Positions 17,299 through 27,000 of a stretch of 64,000 nucleotides of DNA are shown in pieces. The translations under genes were made by a program, and so were the position numbers. The DNA comes from G965279335 sp965279285 (GTDB taxonomy: Bacteria; Pseudomonadota; Gammaproteobacteria; DSM-16500): contig OZ257148.1 in assembly GCA_965279285.1 (NCBI GenBank), forward strand, positions 1,240,001 to 1,304,000. The letters are read 5' to 3'. Below the pieces are notes generated by a model. It did not search any database. It had not been told where the DNA came from and worked only from the letters and a program-made list of their open reading frames with translations. The first letter of the stretch is position 1, and every line of letters starts with the position of its first letter.

Positions 17299-20028
17299 AT
17301 GATAAAAGCACTTATCAAAGCGGGGAATAAGTTTCTTACAGAGAAAAACGATGTGCTTGCTGAAAACTGTTTTATTGAAGCACTTAAGCTTATTGCATTT
17401 GATGATTATACTACCCAATTTATTTGTTTTAAAAACCTAGGCGATATTTATTTTAATAAAACAATCAAACAGCAGAATAATTTAGATAATTATATCAAAG
17501 CAGCCGCATTGTTTCAGTATGCGTTAAAACTTTCTATTTATGATTTAGATAAGCAAAAATCAATTAATGGTATTTTAGCTAATATCAAAAAAAATTTACA
17601 TGAGGCATTGGGAATAAAAAAAAATATTTTACTATCAAGCATAATTTTTAATTCGGCATATAAAAATTATCTATTCAAATTACGAAATGAAACGAGAGTG
17701 AGCTTGACTCAATTATCAACTCTTAATAATTTCACTCTTGAGAGTAAAGTAGCACAGCAACGTGCGCGACAAATTCAAGAAATTTATTTGAATATTGAAA
17801 TAGCAATAAAAAAGTTTATTACACTTTTATTTGATGAATCTATTCATTTACTTGGCCCTCCACCCTGCCAATATACTGTAATAACTCTTGCCTCTTGTGC
17901 CAGACAGGAATGCACACCTTACTCTGACATTGAATTTGCGATTTTAATTGAAAAAGAGGATGACAATGTTAAAAAATACTTCAGAGAAGCTGTTTATTTA
18001 ATGTATTTGGAAGTCATTAATTTAGGTGAAACACTAGTCTCATCAGTTGGCCTATCACATTTAGATTGGTTCTATGATTCTTTAACACCGCGTGGTTTCG
18101 CCTTTGATGGAGTGTTTAATAAAGCATGCAAAACTCCTTTAGGAAGAAATTTTGGCGATATACATTTTGAATTGATTCATACACCTGTAGAAATGGCCAA
18201 TTTTCAGAAATTGGATAAAAATAAAGGAAAATATTGGTTTGAATTTGACATTTTTTTAGCCTCTATACTAACCAACGTATCTTATGTCACTGGCTCTCAG
18301 CTATTATTCACAGAATACCAAGCATTAGTGCATAAAGCATTAACCTCATCATATGATTGTAAGCATACAGTTAGTAACGTTATGGCTAGACGGTTACTTA
18401 ATAATGATTTAAATACATTTGGTTTTTCAATAGAAAATTTAATTGATGAAGAAAACTTTTTCAGTATAAAACAAAATTTTTACCGGCTGGTAGCTTTGTT
18501 AATAGAAGATCTATGTATTTTAAATAATATTACTGTGCAAAGCACATGGAATAGAATTGAGGCATTATTTCAAAATAAAATATTCAATGAAAAGTCAAAA
18601 AATATCATTCAATGGGCTCTCAGTGAAATAATGTATTTAAGAGTTAAGAATTATTTAAATTATGACAAGCAATATGAATATATTAATTTAGACTTAAAAC
18701 AAACTAATGTTAACGGGGTTAAATCATATAAAAACAACATTGTACAAGTAAAGAATATTTATAAGGTATTATTTTCACTTCAAATAGGCGTAATACAGCA
18801 CATCAAGAACGGTGGATCTATTGCAATATCTTTAGATAAAAACTTAACGTTAGAAAGTTCAGTAGCTATGCGAGTAAAAGATTATAGTGAAGTAATTCAT
18901 AATTACAAATTAATGCTCTCAAATGATCAAGATAATGTGAACCTATTAAATAGCTTAGGTTATACATACGCTAAAATGGGGAATTATGAGCAAGCATTGT
19001 ATTATTATTTTAAAGCATTACGAGCAGCTAAGAATGATTACTTTGAGCCCAACGAGGAAATGGCTAACAGATTAAGTCATATAGCCCTATTACTACAACA
19101 AACAAAACGATTTAATGACTCTATCTATTATGCACAGAAATCTTTTGTTATCAGCAAAAAATTACATGAGCATGGCTCATACAAATTAGTACCTACTTTA
19201 TGTAATTTAAGTAGTGTATTAAGAAACTCTGGGGCTAGGGATCAAGCTTTACTTTGCCTTAATTTAGCAGAGTCTATCAATATACGTGTCACTAATAATT
19301 CAAATAATAATTGTGAAAAAATAATTGAAGAGTTAGCATTAATTTACAGGGAATCAGGTGATTTAATTAAATCAATAAATTATCATAATAAATTATTGAT
19401 TCTACGTAAAGCAAAATATGGTAATACTCATCCTAAAACGGCACAGGCATTTTATGGGTTAGGCGTTAGCTATTATATTCAGGAGAATACTCAAAAGTCA
19501 TTAACTTATCTTCAGCAATCGTTGCATATATACCAAATTTTATATAATAATAACCTATATTGTGACATTCAGTTATTATTACAGTTATCTCTAGTCTATA
19601 GGCGGTTAGGATGTCAAAATAAATCTCTCTTCTATATGCATCAAGCATACGACATTTCTCGAATCAACTATACTAGTGTATTTTTCATTTTAGATAATAT
19701 ATATCGATTAAATATACTAGTTGAAAATTTGCCAAATAAAACTTCAAATACCTCTTTTGAAATAAAAGCGAAAGATAAAGAATTGCCGAATTTAATGATA
19801 GAAAATGATCAGGCAGTTTGTTTTCAGCAAGAACCAATATCAGAATGTCTATTACCCGTGGCTGATAATACTTCGGGGATCACTAATGGAGTTGCCAAAA
19901 TGGGTATGTTCAACGTTCATAACAAATACAATGCATATGCTGAAGCTAAACATCATATGTCTACTAATGATTTTACAGTTGCTTTAATAATAGCAGAACA
20001 ATCAGCGCCAAAAAAATATACTTTTTGA
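17299..20028 (+). CDS. Nucleotidyltransferase-like / TPR repeat protein
   Basis: The 909-residue protein has an N-terminal helical region and then, at about residues 195-215, LASCARQECTPYSDIEFAIL. This matches the GSxxRxExxxxSDxD pattern of the DUF294/GlnD-type nucleotidyltransferase fold, though Gly-Ser is Ala-Ser here. From about 540 to 800 it has tetratricopeptide repeats (NSLGYTYAKMGNYEQALYYYFKAL and HPKTAQAFYGLGVSYYIQEN), some resembling kinesin-light-chain TPRs. No signal peptide or membrane segment is visible. It follows the zeta-like kinase by 56 bases on the same strand and may share its transcript. The combination suggests a host-directed effector that modifies a bound partner; this is inference. 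Confidence 0.7.
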   Translation: MIKALIKAGNKFLTEKNDVLAENCFIEALKLIAFDDYTTQFICFKNLGDIYFNKTIKQQNNLDNYIKAAALFQYALKLSIYDLDKQKSINGILANIKKNLHEALGIKKNILLSSIIFNSAYKNYLFKLRNETRVSLTQLSTLNNFTLESKVAQQRARQIQEIYLNIEIAIKKFITLLFDESIHLLGPPPCQYTVITLASCARQECTPYSDIEFAILIEKEDDNVKKYFREAVYLMYLEVINLGETLVSSVGLSHLDWFYDSLTPRGFAFDGVFNKACKTPLGRNFGDIHFELIHTPVEMANFQKLDKNKGKYWFEFDIFLASILTNVSYVTGSQLLFTEYQALVHKALTSSYDCKHTVSNVMARRLLNNDLNTFGFSIENLIDEENFFSIKQNFYRLVALLIEDLCILNNITVQSTWNRIEALFQNKIFNEKSKNIIQWALSEIMYLRVKNYLNYDKQYEYINLDLKQTNVNGVKSYKNNIVQVKNIYKVLFSLQIGVIQHIKNGGSIAISLDKNLTLESSVAMRVKDYSEVIHNYKLMLSNDQDNVNLLNSLGYTYAKMGNYEQALYYYFKALRAAKNDYFEPNEEMANRLSHIALLLQQTKRFNDSIYYAQKSFVISKKLHEHGSYKLVPTLCNLSSVLRNSGARDQALLCLNLAESINIRVTNNSNNNCEKIIEELALIYRESGDLIKSINYHNKLLILRKAKYGNTHPKTAQAFYGLGVSYYIQENTQKSLTYLQQSLHIYQILYNNNLYCDIQLLLQLSLVYRRLGCQNKSLFYMHQAYDISRINYTSVFFILDNIYRLNILVENLPNKTSNTSFEIKAKDKELPNLMIENDQAVCFQQEPISECLLPVADNTSGITNGVAKMGMFNVHNKYNAYAEAKHHMSTNDFTVALIIAEQSAPKKYTF

Positions 20029-20492
20029 TGGTAGTGGGAAAAAGTGTAATTTAACCAAATTAGTTTTGCTTTTCACAGGTTTCTTTATAGATTTGGCACT
20101 TATTTTTATTTGCCCTCCTAATTGATATAATACGTCTGATATCGCCTCATGGAAATCAATCCCATGTACGCGAATATTGGCTTAATTTTTGCTTTTATTA
20201 AATTCGAATTCCATATAGATAAGTATGTACGATTGTATATACAAAGCAACGGGCTAATTTTTAACCACGTCAGGTTAATGGGAGAGTATTTGAAATAAAA
20301 AGATATAGTTTAAAATGTAATAAGCTGTGATAAGTATAAACCATCTGCAACCGTGCCAGCCACGCATCCAGCACCCAAGCCACCGTTTTAGTAAAAGCTG
20401 AACAGCTGCTGCTGTGAGGCTGGCATAACTACCTTTTATTGAGTATGATTCAGAACTTTTAATCATTTTCCACCCAGGAAGGAGTGACCCCT
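20029..20492. other. Gene-poor stretch with a possible coding remnant on the minus strand
   Basis: No intact gene is present. On the minus strand, about 20030-20177 reads open as ...RVHGIDFHEAISDVLYQLGG... and onward for roughly 50 codons with no start codon, and a stop lies immediately upstream of it. This looks like a fragment of a lost gene that I cannot identify. The rest is AT-rich. Confidence 0.3.
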
Positions 20493-21224
20493 ATGCAAAC
20501 GACAGCTACCCCGCCAACATCAGCTGTTAAAAGTGATATTAAATCCACTCCATCAGGCATACAAAAAAACAATGTGCCTATTGATATAGCACTTACCGAA
20601 AGATTATTAACGCACGAACAATTATATTTTTTAGCGGATCGCGTCAAACAAGATAAAATGTTTGAAACGTATTGTTGGCAAGTGATTGAGCGATCTAAGC
20701 AAGATGAAAAAGTGGCGATAGCCGCAGCCAATGCCATCACAGTGTTAAATGTCGCAGATATAAATTTTAGCAGTAAAGATTTAAGCGGTATTCGCATTCC
20801 CGGTGCGGATTTAAGTAGCGCTCAATGTGATCAGACCAACTTTCAAGGAGCTGATTTAAGCAATGTCAATTTTCAAGGCGCCTGGCTGCGTCAAGCGAAT
20901 TGGCGTCGGGCTAATTTGACTAACCTCCGGTTTGGGGAACTGCCGTTGATTCAGTTAACAGAGGGATGTATATCTATTCAGTATTCCCCCAATGGTCGTT
21001 GGTTAGCGGTGACAAGTGGTCAAGATATCATTGTATACGATGCACACAGTAGACAATGTATTCAAAAGCTAACAGGACATACGAACAATGTGTTTAGTGT
21101 CGCCTGGGACCACGAGAGCAAACGCCTGGCATCAGGAAGTGTGGATGAAACGGTGCGACTATGGGAGGCATCGAGTGGTAAAGAATTACGGGTGCTGCAA
21201 AGGGCATACGGGGGCTGTGAGTAG
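20493..21224 (+). CDS. Pentapeptide-repeat/WD40 protein, N-terminal part of a broken gene
   Basis: The product starts with a Thr/Pro-rich tail and a helical segment. It continues with pentapeptide repeats (ADLSSAQCDQTNFQGADLSNVNFQGAWLRQANW, about residues 105-145) and then WD40 repeats (CIQKLTGHTNNVFSVAWDHESK, LASGSVDETVRLWE). AAGGAG at 20479-20484 favours the ATG at 20493. The frame ends prematurely at 21224 within a WD40 repeat, but the neighbouring frame carries on with AWDHESKHVASGSNDKTVRLWE. The reading frame was therefore broken by a frameshift near 21205-21230. Such fusions are known as multigene families in some intracellular bacteria. Confidence 0.7.
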   Translation: MQTTATPPTSAVKSDIKSTPSGIQKNNVPIDIALTERLLTHEQLYFLADRVKQDKMFETYCWQVIERSKQDEKVAIAAANAITVLNVADINFSSKDLSGIRIPGADLSSAQCDQTNFQGADLSNVNFQGAWLRQANWRRANLTNLRFGELPLIQLTEGCISIQYSPNGRWLAVTSGQDIIVYDAHSRQCIQKLTGHTNNVFSVAWDHESKRLASGSVDETVRLWEASSGKELRVLQRAYGGCE

Positions 21225-21348
21225 TATCCGCCTGGGACCATGAGAGCAAGCACGTCGCATCAGGAAGTAATGATAAAACGGTGCGACTATGGGAAGTGGC
21301 GACAGGAAATTCATTAGGCTGCTTACAATTTCCATTTAGCGTCCAATA

Positions 21349-21843
21349 TTGCGCCTGGGTAGCATCCACCGTTGGTCAAGAACGTTTAGCAGTAGCTTTA
21401 GTGGCATTGCTTATTTTACGTTGTTAATTGGCAACAACTCCTTCAAAGCAGAGCTCATTTGGTTGGCTATGCCAGGTATTCCTCTATATACCCCTCAATT
21501 GGATATTACGGGTGCGATAGGCTTAAGTGCATCCAACCAGTTGCTACTTGAACAACACGAAGCGATATGTGAACCTGCCGCCAGAGCCAAAACGCTATTG
21601 CTTGATAGTGAAGATGCAAAAGACAGCAAACAAGCTGTTACTACCTTAAAATCAACTTCGACAGCCACTGCTGCGGCAGGTACGGTAGCTAGTTTAGCAG
21701 GTGGTAATCCGCATGCATTTTTTGCAGTGGATGCTAAGAGCTCTGTAGCAATACCAGTGAATAATATAACGCTTAAAGCAACTCCTAAATCGCCGCCTCC
21801 GCCAGAGCCACAATTTTTATCCAACGCATTGGTGAAAAAATAA
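21349..21843 (+). CDS. C-terminal fragment of the broken WD40 gene
   Basis: This open frame encodes up to 164 residues, but its first 25 or so are out of frame with the WD40 coding seen in the overlapping frame. The part from about LLIGNNSF onward probably represents the original C-terminus. It has a low-complexity tail rich in Ala, Thr and Ser and the proline run SPPPPEPQF. No ribosome binding site is apparent at 21349, so independent expression is doubtful. Confidence 0.4.
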   Translation: MRLGSIHRWSRTFSSSFSGIAYFTLLIGNNSFKAELIWLAMPGIPLYTPQLDITGAIGLSASNQLLLEQHEAICEPAARAKTLLLDSEDAKDSKQAVTTLKSTSTATAAAGTVASLAGGNPHAFFAVDAKSSVAIPVNNITLKATPKSPPPPEPQFLSNALVKK

Positions 21844-21920
21844 AAGTAAGAAAGACGTGATACAGTTGAGCCTCAGGGCCCTTTGTATACCTTGCGTAAC
21901 GCAATAATGCGTTACTATAT

Positions 21921-22085
21921 AGAGCCTGTCCCAATTAAGGAAAACCCCTGTAATTACAGTGTCTTCCTCATAAAATAAGTTCGGGAAAAAACACTAAAAT
22001 AGCGTTTCTCCCCGAAAAAGCGTGTTATAATTCGGTTTTCGTCTAAAAAAACAGGAATAACGCGCCATGCCTACTCTATCATTGC
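21921..22085 (+). mobile_element. Left end of a third insertion sequence, truncated by IS1634-like copy 2
   Basis: It begins AGAGCCTGTCCCAATT, which matches in inverted form the remnant at 14909-14924. About 145 bases in, AGGA precedes an ATG at 22067 (MPTLSL...), probably the start of its transposase. The frame is cut after six codons by the IS1634-like element that starts at 22086. I cannot assign the family. Confidence 0.5.
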
Positions 22086-23928
22086 AACGGATCTTCCAAT
22101 TTGACTTGGGCGTAATTGTCCTGTAACCACCTGAAAATAAAGCTATTTTCTTTCAGAAACGAGTTTTTTCTTAGTGGCTACAATCGCGTTTCGTCGTGGG
22201 ATAGCATCTGGTAAAGTGATTTTCAATTTATCCAATAGCAGTCTAGCCATCGGTCTTGGTTCTGGAATAGTTTGGCATGCCACATGACCTGGAACATGAA
22301 TTTCCAAAGAACAAATTGAAACTAATTCTGCAATACCTTCTTCTACAGTAAGTTCAACATCGCACCAAAGCTGCTGTAATTTATGCACCAACAAGTAAGC
22401 AAGCATCACGACAAAAACATGTGCCCTTGTCCGGTCCGCTTTTCTCACATAAATGGCTCTCATTTCAAGTAAGACCGTTTTCATCGTGCGGAATGCTCGC
22501 TCAACATAAGCAAGATCTTTATATCGGGAGTGTATTTTTTCTGTTTCGGCAACATCTTGAGATAAATCCGTTTTAATGACATAGCAACCATCAAACTGAG
22601 CATTTTTTTTCTTTTCTTCCAAATTAATTTCAATAGCAATGGATCGATCAGTTAATTGGATACTTAGCCATTTATCAATCTTAAGTTGCTTTGCTTTTGT
22701 ATCTAAATTGCGTAATGCAGTCTCTACTTTTGCTCGCGGATGCTCTGCTAAATAGTGATTGTTTTTAGCAAGCATTTTTTTCAAATAGGATAATTTTGAT
22801 TGTCTTGATGTTTCAATTTCTTCTGCTCTTACGGGGTTGCGATGAAGAATATAGCGAATGTCACCCTCTATCACTTCAACAATTTCTTCATTAAACAGAG
22901 ATAACTGCATAACATCGTTTTTAATAAGCGTTTCAATTTGTGGCTTCGTAATAGCAGTAATATAATGAAATTTCTGTTCTTCTAACTCATTAATTTGAGT
23001 TTGTTTTATCATTCCCCTATCACCAACCAGGGTCACTTCTGTTACGCCAAACCGCCCCGCCATTTTCTGAATCTGATTGGCAACTGTCTTTGGATCCTGT
23101 GTGTTTCCTTCAAATACTTCAATGGCAACAGGTCTTCCTTCATCATCCGTCATTAACCCAATCACAATTTGTTTTTTACCGCGCTTCTTGTCGCGGTTAT
23201 AACCATAATTTGCTAACTCGTTCTGCTCTCCCTCAAAATAACTGCTGGTCACATCGTACAAATAAAAATTCGGTTTATTGTTACCATACCGAAAGTCATA
23301 TAATTGTTTTTCAATGTCGGCCTGATGCTCTGCAAGATAATCCATTGCAGAATATAAATCATTTTCATCAAATCCATCTAATCCCAAAATATCACATGCA
23401 TGATGCTGTTGTGCTAAACGAACGGCAGCTAATCTCGATCCTTGATTAATAACACACGCCATCATTAACCACATGGCTAATTTGCTCAGCCGCGTATTTC
23501 CTATTGCTTGCGTCAAACCCAATTGTTTGCTTAGTTGATGTAACACCCAGACAGCGCCTACACTGAAACCTTGTTTTACTTGAATGTCTTTTTCGAGATT
23601 CGATAGCTTCCCCAAATTATTTTTGTGTTGTAGCGCGAGCTTTAATGCTTTGACTTCGTCATCAGAGCAAGCAGATAGGTTAGCAATAGTGTCATGACGC
23701 ACTTTGCCGTCAACCCGATATGAGTTGCGCAAAAGAACCCGTCGATAGGTCTTGCCATTGCGTTTGTATGTGGATGCGTCTATAAACATAGTGACTACTA
23801 AAATATCACTAACATATTATAAATGCAAGATAATTATCACTATTTTAGTGACCACATATTTTCCAAAAAAATAGGTTAAGTCATTGTTTTATACAACTTT
23901 TCATGGAAAATTGGCTGGAAGATCCGTT
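22086..23928 (-). mobile_element. IS1634-like insertion sequence, copy 2 (intact)
   Basis: The ends are AACGGATCTTCCA (22086-22098) and TGGAAGATCCGTT (23916-23928), a perfect 13-base terminal inverted repeat around one transposase gene. Copy 1 lies about 7 kb away in the same orientation, so the two could act together or recombine to delete the segment between them. I see no clear target duplication at this copy. Confidence 0.88.
22143..23789 (-). CDS. IS1634-family transposase
   Basis: The 548-residue transposase is intact. The N-terminal part binds DNA. The catalytic domain shows Asp in YLYDVTSSYFEGEQ, Asp in VTLVGDRGMI and Glu in YVERAFRTMKT, typical of DDE enzymes of the IS4/IS1634 group. 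The insertion between the second Asp and the Glu is long, as expected for IS1634. The ATG lies about 140 bases inside the element's right end. An identical protein apart from a few residues is encoded, in broken form, by copy 1. Confidence 0.93.
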   Translation of the reverse strand: MFIDASTYKRNGKTYRRVLLRNSYRVDGKVRHDTIANLSACSDDEVKALKLALQHKNNLGKLSNLEKDIQVKQGFSVGAVWVLHQLSKQLGLTQAIGNTRLSKLAMWLMMACVINQGSRLAAVRLAQQHHACDILGLDGFDENDLYSAMDYLAEHQADIEKQLYDFRYGNNKPNFYLYDVTSSYFEGEQNELANYGYNRDKKRGKKQIVIGLMTDDEGRPVAIEVFEGNTQDPKTVANQIQKMAGRFGVTEVTLVGDRGMIKQTQINELEEQKFHYITAITKPQIETLIKNDVMQLSLFNEEIVEVIEGDIRYILHRNPVRAEEIETSRQSKLSYLKKMLAKNNHYLAEHPRAKVETALRNLDTKAKQLKIDKWLSIQLTDRSIAIEINLEEKKKNAQFDGCYVIKTDLSQDVAETEKIHSRYKDLAYVERAFRTMKTVLLEMRAIYVRKADRTRAHVFVVMLAYLLVHKLQQLWCDVELTVEEGIAELVSICSLEIHVPGHVACQTIPEPRPMARLLLDKLKITLPDAIPRRNAIVATKKKLVSERK

Positions 23929-23935
23929 AAAAAAT

Positions 23936-24024
23936 GGATTGCTTCGTCACAAAAACAGCTCCTCGCAACGACGACTCTACGCAAAAATTGATTTATGCAA
24001 CAACGCCGGACAAGCCGCGGGACG
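23936..24024. repeat. Dispersed repeat, right copy (inverted partner at 10501-10585)
   Basis: It contains GGATTGCTTCG, CTCGCAACGACG, TGATTTATGCAACAA and CCGGACAAGCCGCGGG in the reverse order and orientation of the left copy. It ends about 30 bases before the dnaE stop. Confidence 0.75.
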
Positions 24025-24054
24025 TTGGTGGTTGCTAAATAATTTATTAGTTCG

Positions 24055-27000
24055 TTAATAAATGATTTCAACATCCTCATTACTCAACATTTCCCGTAAT
24101 GTTTCTAACAACTTTTCCGTCGGCCGCACTCGCCAAGCATCACTTAGCTGTAAATTAGCTTTCGCATCATCACGAATATAATCAATGGCTATTTTGCAGT
24201 TCCCACCGCGATGCCTTTTTAAAATATCTGCGAGTTGATTCATCTCGCCTGATTTAGCTGCTGGTAATGAGATTTTTAAATATTTTGCAAAACGTTCTCG
24301 TGCTTGTTCAATAGAAAAAATTTCTCGACAAATAACACGATTACCACCACTAAACTCATCGATATTAATTTCACCTTCAACAATAATTAAAGTGTCTTTA
24401 ACTAATAATTCACGGTATTTATGGTAAACATCAGAAAAACAGAGAATATCAATTTGCCCAGTGGAATCATCCAGCGTAGCAACGGCCATGCGGTCGCCGC
24501 GTTTAGTTTGAATGGTTCGTGTGCTTGCTATCACGCCAGCAATAATAGACACTTTATTTTGTCCGGGTCGTGAGTTAACAATGGTATCACTAACAAAATG
24601 ATTTAATTCTTTTAAATAACGGTGAATAGGGTGGCCAGTTAAATATAAGCCCAAGGTTTCCTTTTCACCAAATAAACGGTTGTGTTCACTCCATATTGCA
24701 GCAGGAATATAATCCATTTTAGGCGCTTCAATAGTACCATTACCAAATAAATCATGCTGACCTAAAGATTGTGCACGACTATGCTGCTCAGCTTGTTGCA
24801 GTGCTAAATCAACACTAGCAAAAATACTGGCGCGATGTGGTCCTAATAAATCAAAGGCTCCTGCTTTAATTAATGCTTCAATAACGCGACGATTAACTTT
24901 GCGTAAATCCAGGCGCCGACAAAAATCAAATAAATCAATAAATGCACCTGCTTGGTTGCGGGCATTCACAATTTCTTCAATAGCTGCTTGTCCTGCACCT
25001 TTGATTGCACCTAGTCCATAAGCCAGTGTTGCTTCATCAATAACTTTAAAAGCATATTCACAATTGTTGACATCAGGTGCTTGTATTTTTAATTTTAATG
25101 CATAGCATTCTTCGACAAAATGGACAACTTTATCAGTGTTATCCATATCGGAAGATAACACCGCCGCCATAAAAGCCGCAGGATAATGTGCTTTTAACCA
25201 TGCAGTTTGATAGGCAATTAAAGCATAGGAAGCAGAATGTGATTTATTAAAACCATAGCCTGCGAACTTTTCCATTAAATCAAAAATGCTAGCCGCCGTA
25301 TCACCATTCACGCCAGCAGCTATTGCGCCTTTGCAAAAAATTTCTCGTTGTTTAGCCATTTCTTCCGGTTTTTTCTTACCCATTGCGCGACGTAATAAAT
25401 CAGCGGCACCGAGCGAATAACCCGCAAGGACTTGCGCAATTTGCATAACTTGTTCTTGATAAACAATAACACCATAGGTGGGGCGTAAGATAGGTTCTAA
25501 TTTAGGATGCGGATAAATAACGCGTGAACGACCGTGTTTACGATTAATAAAATCATCTACCATACCTGATTGTAATGGGCCAGGACGAAATAAAGCGACA
25601 AGTGCAACAATGTCTTCAAAACAATCGGGTTGTAAGCGTTTTACTAAATCTTTCATGCCGCGTGATTCGAGCTGGAAAACAGCGGTGGTTTTACAAGCTT
25701 TTAATATGGCATATGTTTGTGGATCATTGATCGGTAATAAGTGAATATCAATGGGATCTATATTTTTTTCAGCGCGTAGTTGATTAATTTTTTGTACTGC
25801 CCAATCAATAATAGTCAGTGTGCGTAAACCTAAAAAGTCAAATTTAACTAAACCAACTGCTTCGACATCATCTTTATCGTATTGCGTTACAATATGTTCT
25901 GGCTCACCAAATTCACAATAAAGCGGTGTGAAATCAGTTAGTTTTCCTGGTGCGATAATCACGCCCCCTGCATGTTTGCCGACATTTCGTGTGGTGCCTT
26001 CTAGTTTGCGCGCAAGATCAATCAAGGTACGAATATCATCTTCTTGATTGTAACGGTCACGTAATAATTGTTCTTGTTCTAAAGCTTTTTCAAGCGTCAT
26101 GCCGATTTCAAACGGGACTAATTTTGCAATTTTATCTACATGGGTATAACTCATACCTAGCACTCGTCCAACATCACGGAGTACCGCTTTTGCTGCCATG
26201 GTGCCATAAGTAATAATTTGCGCGACACTATCGCGGCCGTGAGTACGCATAACATAATCAATGACGCGATCACGTCCTTCCATACAAAAATCGATATCAA
26301 AGTCAGGCATGGATACGCGTTCTGGGTTTAAGAAACGCTCAAACAGTAATTCATGTGCCAAGGGATCAAGATCGGTAATACCGAGTGAGTACGCGACAAG
26401 AGAGCCAGGCCCCGAGCCTCGTCCAGGACCTACAGGGACACCATTATTTCGTGCCCAGCGTGTGAAGTCAGCAACAATTAAAAAATAACCGGCGAAACCC
26501 ATATTATTAATAATGTCGACTTCCATTTGTAAACGTAAATCATAAGGTTTACGTTGTGTAGAGAAAATATCAGCAGTGATATCGTAATGCAGTTTTAATC
26601 GTTGCTCTAAACCTTGCTGTGCTTCATAAGCGAGAAAAGTTTCTGTCGTATAATTTTCTGGTACTGAAAAGCGCGGTAAAAAGTTTTTGCCGAGTGTGAG
26701 TGTGACATTGCAACGTTTAGCAATTTCAACGGTGTTTTGTAAAGCAGCTGGAATATCGGCAAATAAAGCAACCATTTCTGCTTGTGTACGAAAATATTGT
26801 TGATCAGAATAATTTTTTGGACGTCGTGGGTCAGCTAAAATAAATCCTTCATGAATACAAACGCGTGTTTCATGGGCTTCAAAATCATCTTTTTCTAAAA
26901 AACAAATATCATTAGTTGCAATAACAGGTATTTGATGTGATTCAGCAAAGGCTAGTGCAGCTTGAATATAAATTTCTTCTTGTGGACGATTGATTCTATG

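Larger units (their letters stand above)
20493..21843 (+). pseudogene. Frameshifted pentapeptide/WD40 gene, full extent
   Basis: Three consecutive frames together make one protein: 20493-21224 (pentapeptides and first WD40 blades), about 21230-21427 (AWDHESK...VRLWEVATGNSLGCLQ), and about 21400-21843 (ends in LSASNQLLLEQHEAICEP and an Ala/Ser/Pro-rich tail). At least two frameshifts separate them. Assembly error cannot be excluded, but the location beside insertion sequences fits genuine decay. Confidence 0.65.

Noticed and set aside
14897..22085. Composite transposon formed by the two IS1634-like copies
   Set aside because: The copies are in direct orientation around cargo, but no shared target duplication at the outer ends was found and copy 1 is broken, so an active composite transposon is not supported.
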